A stretch of 64,000 bases of DNA, from NCBI RefSeq assembly GCF_012932565.1, contig NZ_JABBYJ010000001.1, positions 1,674,001 through 1,738,000 of the forward strand, written 5' to 3'. The translations under genes and the position numbers were made by a program. This document shows, in pieces, positions 17,568-26,535 of the stretch. Positions within the stretch are counted from its first letter, which is position 1; each line of letters opens with the position of its first letter. The DNA is from Sneathiella limimaris (GTDB taxonomy: Bacteria > Pseudomonadota > Alphaproteobacteria > Sneathiellales > Sneathiellaceae). The notes below the pieces were generated by a model, which did not search any database, was not told the origin of the DNA, and worked only from the letters and a program-made list of their open reading frames with translations.

Positions 17568-18338
17568 CTATTTTCCGTCAAATTGCCCGTGACGACCGGC
17601 TCCTTCAGCAAAGCGTTTTGCGCCTTTTTGGGCTTCTTTCGCTTGCGCTTCCTGAGCTGCACGCCATTCCTCAGCTATCGCGTCTTCTTCTTCACGGCCT
17701 TCCTGATAAAGAAGGGCATGACGGTCAGAGAGCATTGCCAGAGGAGGATAAGCGGCGATCCGCTTTGCAAGTTTCAAAGCTTCACTAAGTGATTGGCCTC
17801 TTGGCGCCAGCCGCGTTGCAAGACCTAACTCATAGGCGCGTGATGCGGGGACAGGATCCCCAGTTAGCATCATGTCCATGGCAGGGCCGGTCCCAATGAT
17901 CCGTGGAAGGCGTGTTGGTGTCCCGTCACTCATCGGAACACCCCAATGTCTGCAGAAAATGCCGAAAACAGCGTCTTCCTCAGCGATGCGGATATCACAA
18001 TAAAGGGCGATACCAAGGCCACCGGCGACTGCATGGCCAGCGACCGCTGCAATCAGTGGCTTGCTCAAAGGTTTATGGAGTGGCCCATCCGGATGTCCTG
18101 CCCAGGCTTTGTAGTCAGCTTTTTCCGCTGTTTCCTTGAGATCAGCGCCAGCGCAAAAAGTGCCTCCAGCTCCAGTTAGGATTGCAACTCTTTGTTCAGC
18201 GTCTTGATCAAAAGCAAGTAAATGACTTTTAAGAAGCTGGCTTGCTTCCTGATCCAAAGCGTTTCTGACTTCTGGCCGGTTGATGGTGATAATTGTTATA
18301 TCGCCATTTCTTTCTGTTAGAATTTTATCCCCAACCAT
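17568..18338 (-). CDS. Crotonase / enoyl-CoA hydratase family protein
   Basis: The 256-residue crotonase-fold protein has the oxyanion-hole segments GAGGTFCAGADLKE and AVAGHAVAGGLGIAL. The region that normally holds the hydratase Glu pair (GxPExxxGxxPGxGG) reads GVPMSDGTPTRLPR here, so a simple hydratase reaction is doubtful. Isomerase, hydrolase or another CoA-thioester chemistry is possible. The C-terminus is rich in Ala, Glu and Lys. No other fatty-acid oxidation gene is directly adjacent. Confidence 0.83.
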   Translation of the reverse strand: MVGDKILTERNGDITIITINRPEVRNALDQEASQLLKSHLLAFDQDAEQRVAILTGAGGTFCAGADLKETAEKADYKAWAGHPDGPLHKPLSKPLIAAVAGHAVAGGLGIALYCDIRIAEEDAVFGIFCRHWGVPMSDGTPTRLPRIIGTGPAMDMMLTGDPVPASRAYELGLATRLAPRGQSLSEALKLAKRIAAYPPLAMLSDRHALLYQEGREEEDAIAEEWRAAQEAQAKEAQKGAKRFAEGAGRHGQFDGK

Positions 18339-18377
18339 TAGTCAGATCCTGATGGTGGCAAGCTAGTGCTTATAATT

Positions 18378-18686
18378 TCAGACATTACTCAAAATATGGA
18401 TTTTTCGATCCGCGATCATGTCTTTGGTTTTTGCACCATATTCTTTCATATGGGGGGACACTGCGTGCGCCATTAGGGCTTCTTTACTTTCCCATTTTTC
18501 AATGACGGTAAATGTATCTGGTCCCAACTGGGCTTGAAACGATCCCATGCCTTCGGTGTCAATGGCTGCGGCATATTCAATACATCCATCTTCAGCTAAC
18601 ACAGCGGGGGTGTTTGCCTTGAAGGCCTCAAGGACTTCAGCTCTTTTGCCGGGTTTTGTGGTGATGACAGCAACAACATTTATCAT
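18378..18686 (-). CDS. ABM-domain monooxygenase, putative quinol monooxygenase
   Basis: The 102-residue single-domain protein is of the antibiotic biosynthesis monooxygenase fold (ferredoxin-like dimer). It shows VITTKPGKRAEVLEAF, GCIEYAAAID and FTVIEKWESKEALMAHAVSPH. Relatives include YgiN and LsrG, which act on quinols or small ketones without a cofactor. ATG 18686 is preferred over the upstream in-frame codon because AAGGA lies about six bases before it. It lies 39 bases upstream of the crotonase gene in the same direction, so the two may be co-transcribed. Confidence 0.82.
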   Translation of the reverse strand: MINVVAVITTKPGKRAEVLEAFKANTPAVLAEDGCIEYAAAIDTEGMGSFQAQLGPDTFTVIEKWESKEALMAHAVSPHMKEYGAKTKDMIADRKIHILSNV

Positions 18687-19065
18687 GGTTTTTCCTTTTT
18701 TGTTTAGTTGTTGAAATTCCCTCAACCACTTTAACCAACTGTCAGTAATTTTCGAAGTAAAATATCTGCCTTGGAGAAGAATGAAACTTGTTCTGAGCGA
18801 GTAAATACCTATGTCTTTTGGGAAAGTTGACGCTAGGTATGAAATTTGTCAGAATAGCTAAAGTATCTGTTTTAGCTGGTGTTTTTCACTCTCTCCATAT
18901 TTTTGACGGAATTCAGATAAAAGATCTGTTTCAAGGGTGAGTGCTGGTACGTGATCGCGAAGCCGAGATGCGAAACCTTCCATATTTTAGCAATTGTCCG
19001 ACGTATCGGATGTGTGTGTTGAACAGGTTTAGTCGCATGAAAAAGATGAATTGGCGGAAACAGGG
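18687..19065 (+). other. Intergenic region, 379 bp, no gene seen
   Basis: This lies between divergent genes. I find only a 33-codon frame at 18839 without a convincing ribosome site, and the short string GTATCGGAT (19013-19021) that also occurs before the other histidine kinase gene (11001-11009). Promoters for both flanking genes must lie here, but I cannot place them with confidence. Confidence 0.5.
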
Positions 19066-20961
19066 ATGATTATTGCGGAAATTATACTGTTTCTGTGTTT
19101 GGCGTTGAGCACCAGTTTTTTCGTGCGTCAGGCCGTCCGGTATTCGAAAGTCAATCTCGGCTATAAGCTATTAACAATAGGGATGTGCCTGATCTCGCTG
19201 AATGCGTTGTTGGATGTCTTTATTATCGGTCCAACCGTTTTATTCCCACAAATTGAGCTTCCCTATGAAATTGCCCGTGTTTGGGATGTAGCAGGCTATT
19301 TGCCTGGAATTATTGGCGTTCTTATCGGAATGTTTATGTTCCTGCCGTCAGTGGCGCTACTGAGTCAGGAAGTTGAAGATCGGGAACAGGAAAAACAGAG
19401 TCTTCAGTCTCAGGCAGATGATTTGCAGTCTGCGAAAATGCGGGCGGAAGATGCAGAGAAGTTTTTGTTTGAAGCGCTGGAAACGATTTCCGAAGCCTTC
19501 ATTATTTTCGATAAAAACGACAGAGTAGTGGCTTATAACTCCCGCTACAGGGAGCTGTTTGAAAGCGTGGGAGCATACCTGAAGCCAGGTGTTACTTTCG
19601 AGGAACTGATCCGCCGACAAGCAAAACAGCTAGGTATATTTGAGGATGAGGCGGCGCTTGAAGAGTGGATCCAACGGCGTTTGGAAGAGCATAACAACCC
19701 GGTTGGAACGAAAGAGCAGGTTTTCGAGACCGGCGAGATCTACCGCTTGAGTGAAGTCAAGACGCCATCCGGCGGTACTGTTGCGATCCGGACAAATATT
19801 ACTGATCTGAGAACTCGGGAAAAAGCCTTGCGGATCCTGAATGAGCGATTGCAGGAAGCACAATCCGTCGCTCATATCGGTCACTGGTCCTATGATGTTA
19901 AGAATGAGCGGCACGACTGGTCTGATGAGGTTTCCAGGATTATGGGATATGATCCGAATACCCTTGAAATCACTACCAATGCCTATTTGGATCGGGTTCA
20001 TCCAGATGATATGGATCGGATGCGCTCTTTGGTACGCTGGGCGCAGCAGAATGATGAGAACTATCAGATTGATTATCGGATGGTCCGGCCGAATGGTGAA
20101 ATTGTATATGTCAGGGAAATTGGTCGGGTCCAAAAAGATAGCAGTGGTCAGACAGAATTTTTCAGAGGCACTATTCAGGATATTTCGGCTCAGCACCAAA
20201 CAGAAATGGAGTTAATGGAAGCCAAAGTCCGGGCCGAAGAAGGAACGAGAGCAAAATCGCTTTTCCTTGCGAATATGAGTCACGAGCTCAGGACACCTCT
20301 GAACGCGATTATTGGTTTTGCTGAGGTGATTACGAAAGAAATCTTTGGCCCAATTAACAACAATAAGTACAAAGAATATTCAGATAACATCTTGTCGTCT
20401 GGTCAACATCTTCTGTCCTTGATTAATGATATTTTGGATTTTTCAAGATTGGAAGCTGACAAACATGATTTGGAAGAGACTGATATTAGTCTTTATGAAG
20501 TGGTTAAGTGGACTGAACTGTTGCTAAACTCCAAAGCAATGGAGAAAAAGATCAGTCTTACGCATGATATTCCACAAGATCTCATCATGCGCGGTGACGA
20601 ACGCAAAATTAAACAAGTCCTGATTAATCTTACTAACAATGCGATCAAATTTACCCCTGATGGCGGGAAAGTGCGCTTATATGCTGAGATGACAGGTCCC
20701 GAGCATTACAGCCTTTTCGTTGAGGATAATGGAATCGGAATTGATGCAAAGGAGTTGGAAACAGTTCTAAAGCCTTTTGTCAGAACGATGAATGCAGTTT
20801 CAAGCTCGGTTGAAGGAACTGGTCTTGGTCTTCCGTTATCAAAATCCATAGTCGAATTGCATGGCGGAAAACTGCTGTTGACGAGCCAGGTTGGCAAGGG
20901 CACAAAAGTTGAAATCCAATTTCCTAGAAATAGATTTCAAAATTTTGCAAAAAGTGCTTGA
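19066..20961 (+). CDS. Membrane-anchored PAS sensor histidine kinase
   Basis: The 631-residue kinase has three N-terminal membrane helices (about 3-20, 33-55, 75-98), a short coiled stretch rich in Gln and Glu, a first PAS domain (about 140-255, EAFIIFDKNDRVVAYN), a second PAS/PAC domain of the fold-3 type (about 275-380, HIGHWSYDVKNE), HisKA with His in ANMSHELRTPLN, and an ATPase with ITLTNNAIKFT-like N box, DNGIGID and GTGLGLPLS. There is no receiver domain and no adjacent regulator. ATG 19066 is preferred to TTG 19051 because GGAA precedes it and the first membrane helix starts there. The catalytic half is close to that of the kinase at 11033. Confidence 0.9.
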   Translation: MIIAEIILFLCLALSTSFFVRQAVRYSKVNLGYKLLTIGMCLISLNALLDVFIIGPTVLFPQIELPYEIARVWDVAGYLPGIIGVLIGMFMFLPSVALLSQEVEDREQEKQSLQSQADDLQSAKMRAEDAEKFLFEALETISEAFIIFDKNDRVVAYNSRYRELFESVGAYLKPGVTFEELIRRQAKQLGIFEDEAALEEWIQRRLEEHNNPVGTKEQVFETGEIYRLSEVKTPSGGTVAIRTNITDLRTREKALRILNERLQEAQSVAHIGHWSYDVKNERHDWSDEVSRIMGYDPNTLEITTNAYLDRVHPDDMDRMRSLVRWAQQNDENYQIDYRMVRPNGEIVYVREIGRVQKDSSGQTEFFRGTIQDISAQHQTEMELMEAKVRAEEGTRAKSLFLANMSHELRTPLNAIIGFAEVITKEIFGPINNNKYKEYSDNILSSGQHLLSLINDILDFSRLEADKHDLEETDISLYEVVKWTELLLNSKAMEKKISLTHDIPQDLIMRGDERKIKQVLINLTNNAIKFTPDGGKVRLYAEMTGPEHYSLFVEDNGIGIDAKELETVLKPFVRTMNAVSSSVEGTGLGLPLSKSIVELHGGKLLLTSQVGKGTKVEIQFPRNRFQNFAKSA

Positions 20962-21119
20962 TTTTGGAAGCAAATTATCGCAAATGCATTTTTGACAATT
21001 TGATGGACTTAGCCGAGATTATTTCCAGTTGAAATAGGTCCTAGCATACGGCGACTGATCAGATTGTTATCTTCGAACAATTAAAGATCGTCCACCTGTA
21101 TTCGAGTAGGAAAACCGAT

Positions 21120-22307
21120 ATGCAGTATGTTAGGCCAACCCTTAAAGCAAAAGTGTGCGACCAAGGGGTGTTTAAAGGATTGAACGTGTATTCCTCTGCG
21201 GCTGATGCCATTTTTACTGAGGAATGCAATGATGCTGTGCATCTGTTCTATCCGCAGAAACTTACAGAAAAAGCCCGGCTCTTTCTGGATAACTTCCCGG
21301 GTAATTGCCTCTATGCAATGAAATCCAATCCCCATCCAGTAGTTCTGGATCATTTGTGGGATTGTGGTATTAGAAAATTTGAAGTCGCATCTCTCCGCGA
21401 AATCGAATACATCACTGATAATTTCCCAGACGCACAGATCTATTTCATGCATCCGATCAAGAGTCGGCAGGCGATCCGCTTTGCCTATGATCGTGGCGTG
21501 CGCAATTTTGCTTTCGACTGCCTTGAGGAGTTGATCAAGATTGAAGAAGAGTCTGGATATGCAGAAGATTTAAACTTGTTCCTGCGCTTAGGCGTGGATC
21601 AAGGGGCTGCGGCGCATCCTTTGAGCGGCAAATTTGGCGCTAAACTTAGCGAAGCGCCCTTGTTGCTTCAGCGTGCTGCGACACATGCCCAAAAAGTTGG
21701 CGTTACTTTCCATGTCGGCTCACAATGCATGGACCCACAGTCATATCGTCATGCGATTTGGCAAGTGGCTGATATGCTTGCCAAAGCCAGCATCAAAATT
21801 GATGCTCTGGACGTTGGTGGTGGGTTCCCGGTTGCTTATCCTGGAATGGAAGCTGGCTGCCTCTTGTCCTACTTTAAGGTCATTGAAGACGCTCTTAGCG
21901 AAAACGGTTTCGATGATATCGAAATTTACTGTGAACCCGGCCGTGCGTTGGTTGCAGAAAGCGGGAGTGTGGCTGTTCGCGTTGAAATGCGCAAAGGTAC
22001 CAGCCTGTATCTTAACGATGGAACCTATGGCTCACTGTTCGATGCAGGAACACCTGCCTGGCAATATCCGCTCGACATGATCGATGTGGATGATCAGCGA
22101 CTTTCACCTGTTGGAGATGAGGCTTTTCGCCTATACGGTCCAACATGTGACAGCCTTGATGTGATGCAGGGACCATTCCTGTTGCCTGATGATATTGAGG
22201 AGGGGGATTGGATCCTTTTCCATCATCTTGGTGCTTACGGCTATTCCATGCAAACCCGCTTCAACGGATTTTATTCCGATACAGCGGTTGCCATTCTCAA
22301 TCAATAA
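21120..22307 (+). CDS. ODC-fold (type III PLP) basic amino acid decarboxylase
   Basis: The 395-residue PLP enzyme has an alanine-racemase-like barrel. The Schiff-base Lys is in LYAMKSNPH, with the PLP-phosphate and substrate segments HVGSQC, DVGGGFPV, EPGRALVAE and the active-site Cys/Asp in YGPTCDSLDVM. It decarboxylates ornithine, lysine or possibly arginine. The short length fits ODC/LDC-type members rather than the roughly 650-residue biosynthetic arginine decarboxylase, yet an agmatinase-family gene lies two genes on. TAGGAAAA precedes the ATG. It is the first gene of a polyamine cluster. Confidence 0.87.
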   Translation: MQYVRPTLKAKVCDQGVFKGLNVYSSAADAIFTEECNDAVHLFYPQKLTEKARLFLDNFPGNCLYAMKSNPHPVVLDHLWDCGIRKFEVASLREIEYITDNFPDAQIYFMHPIKSRQAIRFAYDRGVRNFAFDCLEELIKIEEESGYAEDLNLFLRLGVDQGAAAHPLSGKFGAKLSEAPLLLQRAATHAQKVGVTFHVGSQCMDPQSYRHAIWQVADMLAKASIKIDALDVGGGFPVAYPGMEAGCLLSYFKVIEDALSENGFDDIEIYCEPGRALVAESGSVAVRVEMRKGTSLYLNDGTYGSLFDAGTPAWQYPLDMIDVDDQRLSPVGDEAFRLYGPTCDSLDVMQGPFLLPDDIEEGDWILFHHLGAYGYSMQTRFNGFYSDTAVAILNQ

Positions 22308-22319
22308 TCCCATTCTTAA

Positions 22320-22337
22320 GGCCACCTACGGGTGGCC
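22320..22337 (+). other. Intercistronic hairpin with UACG tetraloop
   Basis: A perfect 7-bp stem GGCCACC/GGTGGCC is closed by C-G around TACG, which in RNA is a UNCG-class extra-stable tetraloop. It lies 12 bases after the decarboxylase stop and just before the ribosome site (GGAG, 22353-22356) of the next gene. No T-run follows, so it looks more like an mRNA stability or processing element than a terminator. Confidence 0.7.
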
Positions 22338-22363
22338 ACTTATTCTATTCTCTGGAGCTTGTG

Positions 22364-23419
22364 ATGACAGAAACATCAAAGGCAGCAAAGAAGGCTGAAC
22401 TTCTTTCAAAAACCGTCGAGCATGTCGATATTTCCTCTTTCGATGCACGGCCTATTATCAACGCTATGGACAAAATGTCCTTCACCTCGCGGGACCTTGC
22501 CCGGGCAACCAAGATTGTGAATATGGCTCTTGAAGACCAGGACTGTTCACTAATTTTGAGCCTAGCGGGTTCGACGTCTGCCGGTGGTTGCATGCATGTC
22601 TATCGGGATATGGTTGCTAATGGTATGATTGATGCGATTGTCGCTACAGGTGCTTCAATTGTGGATATGGATTTCTTCGAGGCTCTTGGCTACAAACATT
22701 ATCAAGGAGATCCGACTGAAAATGACGGTTTTCTCCGGGATCATTATATCGACCGCATTTACGATACCTACATTGATGAGGAAGAGTTACAAGCTTGCGA
22801 TGAAACCATCAAAATCATTGCAGATAGCCTGGAGCCCCGTCCTTATTCCTCTCGGGAATTTATCTGGGAAATGGGCCGCTGGCTGAAAGAAAACTCAGTC
22901 AAAAAAGGCTCACTGATTGAAACCTGTTACGATCATAATGTTCCGATCTTTGTGCCTGCATTCTCTGATTGCTCCGCTGGCTTTGGATTGGTTAAGCATC
23001 AGGTGGAAAATCCAGGTAACTACATGTCCATCGACAGTGTTGCTGATTTTCGTGAGTTGACTGATGTGAAAATTGCAGCAGGCCGGACAGGCTTATTCAT
23101 GATCGGTGGCGGTGTTCCGAAGAACTTCATTCAGGATACAGTTGTTTGTGCCGAAATCTTGGGTGTCGAAGCAGAAATGCATCGTTATGCGGTACAGATC
23201 ACCGTTGCAGATGTGCGTGACGGCGCTTGTTCATCTTCTACCCTGAAAGAAGCCTCCAGCTGGGGTAAGGTGGATACAGTATGGGAGCAGATGGTTTATG
23301 CGGAAGCAACATCTGTCGTCCCACTTCTAGGATCCGCCGTTTATCATGAAGGTAAATGGAAGGGCCGCAAGAAACGGAACTTTGCAACCCTTTTTGAAAA
23401 AACACCAGTTACGGCCTGA
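22364..23419 (+). CDS. speY: Deoxyhypusine-synthase-like protein, probable homospermidine synthase
   Basis: The 351-residue protein of the deoxyhypusine synthase family has an NAD-binding segment around LSLAGSTSAGGCMHVYRDM and VATGASIVDMDFFEALG, a VFVPAFSDCSAGFG-like acidic region, and the active-site Lys region EASSWGKVDTVW. Bacteria lack eIF5A, and a cyanobacterial homologue (SpeY) makes homospermidine from putrescine, so that reaction is the best inference. ATG 22364 has GGAG eight bases upstream; the long in-frame extension before it overlaps the previous gene and is not coding. Neighbours are an amino acid decarboxylase and an agmatinase. Confidence 0.83.
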   Translation: MTETSKAAKKAELLSKTVEHVDISSFDARPIINAMDKMSFTSRDLARATKIVNMALEDQDCSLILSLAGSTSAGGCMHVYRDMVANGMIDAIVATGASIVDMDFFEALGYKHYQGDPTENDGFLRDHYIDRIYDTYIDEEELQACDETIKIIADSLEPRPYSSREFIWEMGRWLKENSVKKGSLIETCYDHNVPIFVPAFSDCSAGFGLVKHQVENPGNYMSIDSVADFRELTDVKIAAGRTGLFMIGGGVPKNFIQDTVVCAEILGVEAEMHRYAVQITVADVRDGACSSSTLKEASSWGKVDTVWEQMVYAEATSVVPLLGSAVYHEGKWKGRKKRNFATLFEKTPVTA

Positions 23420-23427
23420 GATTGGGA

Positions 23428-24333
23428 ATGACTGAAAATCTCAAGATAATCCCCTCTGAGGAGGGGTTTCTGGGACTTGAGGGCGAAGATGGCTTTACGC
23501 TGGAAACTGCGAAAGCCGTCATCATCCCGTTTGGCCTGGAAGCGAGTGTGAGTTATGGCGGAGGGACTGCAAAAGGTCCTGCTGCCATGCTGGAAGCCAG
23601 CCATCAGGTTGAGCTGTTTGATGAGGAGTTCTGGAAGGAAGCCTATCTGGATTATGGGGTGGTAACTTTATCCAATGATCCCGTAGATGGCGGCAATATT
23701 CCAGCGGCCCTCGACAAACTGGCAAGCCTAACTGGAGAAGTCTTGGAGCTCGGTAAGTTTCCGCTGGTTTTTGGAGGAGAGCATTCGATTACGCCGGGAG
23801 CCATTCGACCTTATCTGGAGAAATATCCTGATTTGATCGTGTTGCATTTTGATGCTCATGCGGATCTTCGGGATGGTTATGAGGGAGAACACTTTTCCCA
23901 CGCAGCTGCCATTCGCCGAGTATTGGATCATGAGACCCTACCGATTGTGTCGATCGGCATTCGGAATATTTCAGCTGAGGAAATTCCTTTCCTGGATGCA
24001 AACCGGCATCGGATCACAATTCACTGGGGAAAAGACCGCAAAAAGTGGAATGTGGAAGAAATAATTGCACCTTTGAAAGGGCGTCCAATTTATCTCACCT
24101 TTGATCTGGACGGGTTCGATAGCTCTGTTATGCCGGCAACCGGCACGCCGGAACCAGGAGGTGTTTTCTGGGATGACGCTATTGAGATTATCCGAGGAGC
24201 TTCAAAGGTTGGGACAATCGTAGGGGCTGATATCAACGAACTTGCTCCTATGGAGAACTTCCATGCACCAGATTTCCTTGCGGCGAAACTGGCCTACAAA
24301 ATTCTCAGCTATTCATTGATTAAGGCTGATTAA
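23428..24333 (+). CDS. speB: Agmatinase-family ureohydrolase
   Basis: The 301-residue binuclear manganese ureohydrolase has all metal-ligand motifs: GGEHSIT, HFDAHADLRDGY and TFDLDGFDSSVMP. The reaction is hydrolysis of agmatine (or a related guanidino compound) to putrescine and urea. ATG 23428 is eight bases after the previous stop. Together with the two upstream genes it would give a route arginine or ornithine to putrescine to homospermidine. Guanidinobutyrase-type activity is an alternative that motifs alone do not exclude. Confidence 0.88.
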   Translation: MTENLKIIPSEEGFLGLEGEDGFTLETAKAVIIPFGLEASVSYGGGTAKGPAAMLEASHQVELFDEEFWKEAYLDYGVVTLSNDPVDGGNIPAALDKLASLTGEVLELGKFPLVFGGEHSITPGAIRPYLEKYPDLIVLHFDAHADLRDGYEGEHFSHAAAIRRVLDHETLPIVSIGIRNISAEEIPFLDANRHRITIHWGKDRKKWNVEEIIAPLKGRPIYLTFDLDGFDSSVMPATGTPEPGGVFWDDAIEIIRGASKVGTIVGADINELAPMENFHAPDFLAAKLAYKILSYSLIKAD

Positions 24334-24339
24334 TATTGA

Positions 24340-24365
24340 GATTGAGGCAAATCGCTGCCTCAATC
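24340..24365 (+). terminator. Strong hairpin after the polyamine cluster
   Basis: A perfect 10-bp stem (GATTGAGGCA at 24340-24349 with 24356-24365) has a six-base loop, six bases after the agmatinase stop. The downstream sequence is only weakly T-rich, so termination efficiency is uncertain. Confidence 0.6.
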
Positions 24366-24450
24366 TTACCCAAGGAATGCCTACTTCTCGGTAAAAAAGA
24401 GCCGCAATCTCTATGCAATCTGCTCTCCTCAACATTTGGGGACGCGGATT

Positions 24451-26535
24451 ATGGCATCAAATCAACACTCAATATCAGTCCGGAAAAGACACCGGATTTT
24501 CAGTAGAACAAATTATCCAATTCTTTTGGGCTGGAAGCGGTTAAACCGTCTGTTGATCTGCCTAAATCTTGTCGGCTTGTTTGCTTTGTGGGTAACAGCG
24601 GCGCATGCGGCAGAAAGTCCGGCAGAGCTATTGATCCGTCCAATGTATTTGGAGCAAGGGTCGGAAATTCCAGATCCTGTGCCTGCGATGTCGATCGAAA
24701 CAGAGGTTCATTCTGTTGTGACAGGACACATTATCCGGACAACGGTCATTCAGAAATTCCAAAACCCGAGCAATAGCTGGGTTGAGGGAGTTTATTACTT
24801 CCCCTTGCCCGACAAGGCGGCAGTCGACCGTATGAAACTAAAAATCGGGGATCGGACCATTGTCTCCGAGATCCAGGAAAAGCAGCAGGCCAAGAAAACA
24901 TATCAGGATGCAGCCAAACAAGGGAAAGTGGCAGCGCTTCTGGAGCAATATCGGCCGAATACCTTTTCAACCAAGGTTGCCAATATCGAGCCGGGAAGTG
25001 AGATCAGCGTAGAGATTGCCTTTCAAACACTGGCGAGCCAAAAGAGTAATATCTTTTCTTATGTGATGCCGCAGATCATCACCCCGCGATACAATCCGGA
25101 TCTCTTGGTTCTAGCTGGCTTCGAGCTGACACCAGAGGGTGAAATTCCACAAAATGTTAATGGTGGTTATCGTCCTCAGGTTTCCTATTCCATTCATTTT
25201 CAGCAAGGTTCAGAGATCAAGGATATCTGGAGTGATAGCCATCTGATCAATAAAGCAGAAGGTGAAAACGGAGAGATTATCGTGTCCCTGAAAGGAGGGG
25301 AGATGCCTGCAGGGAAGGATTTCACCCTGAACTGGCAGTTTGTGCAAGCGGATGTGGCGAAAACGCTTCTGTTTAAAGAGCAAAAGGATGGAGAGACTTA
25401 TGTGCTGGGTTTGGTCTTGCCACCTGAAAGCACAGATGAATTACCCAGGCCACCGCGTGAGGTTATCTTTATTCTTGATGTATCTGGTTCCATGCAAGGT
25501 GAGGGTATTGAGCAGGGAAAGCAGGCCTTGACGAAGGCACTCGGCCAATTGCGGGAGAAAGATTACTTTCAAGTCATCATTTTTAACAATCAATCCGCAA
25601 CATTTTTTCCGATCTCTCAGCCAGCTACAGAGAAAAATATTAAACTTGCAGCCTATGGAATTGCTCGGCTGAAGGCGGATGGGGGAACGGAGATGTACCC
25701 TGCGTTGGAAGCTGCCCTAGATCAGCCTATGATTTCAGATCTTAACCGGCAGGTTGTTTTCCTAACTGACGGCGCAGTCACAAATGAAGAGCAGATGTTC
25801 AATCTGGTGGACAGGAAATTGAACGGGGCCCGTCTTTTCACGGTTGGTTTGGGGTACGCACCTAACAGCTGGTTTATGCGAAAAGCCGCAGAATTTGGTC
25901 GCGGTGTTCATATCCAGATCGATAATATCCAAAATACCAGTGAAAAACTGAGCGAGCTATTTCATGACATGTCAGCTCCGAGTTTTCGGGATGTTCAGTT
26001 GGATGCAGGTCATGGATCAGAAACCTATCCCCGTTTGATCCCAGATTTGTTTGGTCAGCGACCGGTTGTTTTTCTGTCCCGTCAACGTCAGGGTTCAGAC
26101 ACAATCAGTTTGAAGGGGCTGTCTGCAGACGGAAAATTCTCCGAGTTGGAAGTTAATCAGTCAGGTTCCCTTGATCAGGCCGGAATATCGAAGTTATGGG
26201 CTCATAAAAAGGTCGAAGCCCTTATAGATGCAGGTGCGCGTGGTATGGACCATGAGATGGTACGTCAAGGTATCTTGGATGTCGCGCTACATCATCAAAT
26301 TATGAGCCCCTACACTAGTTTTGTCGCGGTTGATAAGACGCCAGCACGTATCCGGGAGGAGTTCAAGAAGCGAGCTCAAATGCAGCCGCCGGCCGCTAAT
26401 CTTGCCAAATCTATGAGAGTGAGTGCGCTTGCAACTGCAACTCCCCTTAAGGCGAACATTCTTTTCGCAATGATTGCCTTTGCTTTGGCCGGTGTGCTGC
26501 TCGTGTTCGCGATGAGAGGAGGTGTGCGAAAGTGA
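24451..26535 (+). CDS. VIT and vWA domain protein, marine proteobacterial sortase target type
   Basis: The 694-residue envelope protein has an N-terminal hydrophobic export segment (about 35-54), a VIT domain (about 70-190, VEGVYYFPLPDKAAV), a von Willebrand A domain with a complete MIDAS start DVSGSMQG and later FLTDGAVT (about 325-500), and a C-terminal helix (ANILFAMIAFALAGVLLVF) followed by MRGGVRK. This architecture, next to a sortase gene, matches the family described as the sole sortase target in many marine proteobacteria. The residues before the helix are SALATATPLK, which lack the Pro of an LPxTG-type signal. ATG 24451 is preferred to TTG 24436; GGGGA lies eight bases upstream. The stop codon overlaps the sortase start. 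Confidence 0.87.
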   Translation: MASNQHSISVRKRHRIFSRTNYPILLGWKRLNRLLICLNLVGLFALWVTAAHAAESPAELLIRPMYLEQGSEIPDPVPAMSIETEVHSVVTGHIIRTTVIQKFQNPSNSWVEGVYYFPLPDKAAVDRMKLKIGDRTIVSEIQEKQQAKKTYQDAAKQGKVAALLEQYRPNTFSTKVANIEPGSEISVEIAFQTLASQKSNIFSYVMPQIITPRYNPDLLVLAGFELTPEGEIPQNVNGGYRPQVSYSIHFQQGSEIKDIWSDSHLINKAEGENGEIIVSLKGGEMPAGKDFTLNWQFVQADVAKTLLFKEQKDGETYVLGLVLPPESTDELPRPPREVIFILDVSGSMQGEGIEQGKQALTKALGQLREKDYFQVIIFNNQSATFFPISQPATEKNIKLAAYGIARLKADGGTEMYPALEAALDQPMISDLNRQVVFLTDGAVTNEEQMFNLVDRKLNGARLFTVGLGYAPNSWFMRKAAEFGRGVHIQIDNIQNTSEKLSELFHDMSAPSFRDVQLDAGHGSETYPRLIPDLFGQRPVVFLSRQRQGSDTISLKGLSADGKFSELEVNQSGSLDQAGISKLWAHKKVEALIDAGARGMDHEMVRQGILDVALHHQIMSPYTSFVAVDKTPARIREEFKKRAQMQPPAANLAKSMRVSALATATPLKANILFAMIAFALAGVLLVFAMRGGVRK

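Noticed and set aside
18839-18940. 33-codon reading frame in the gap before the second histidine kinase
   Set aside because: No convincing ribosome site, no recognisable protein features, and short frames of this size are expected by chance.
22208-22363. Upstream extension of the homospermidine synthase reading frame
   Set aside because: It overlaps the decarboxylase gene in another frame and the intercistronic hairpin; ATG 22364 has a good ribosome site and the family homology begins after it.
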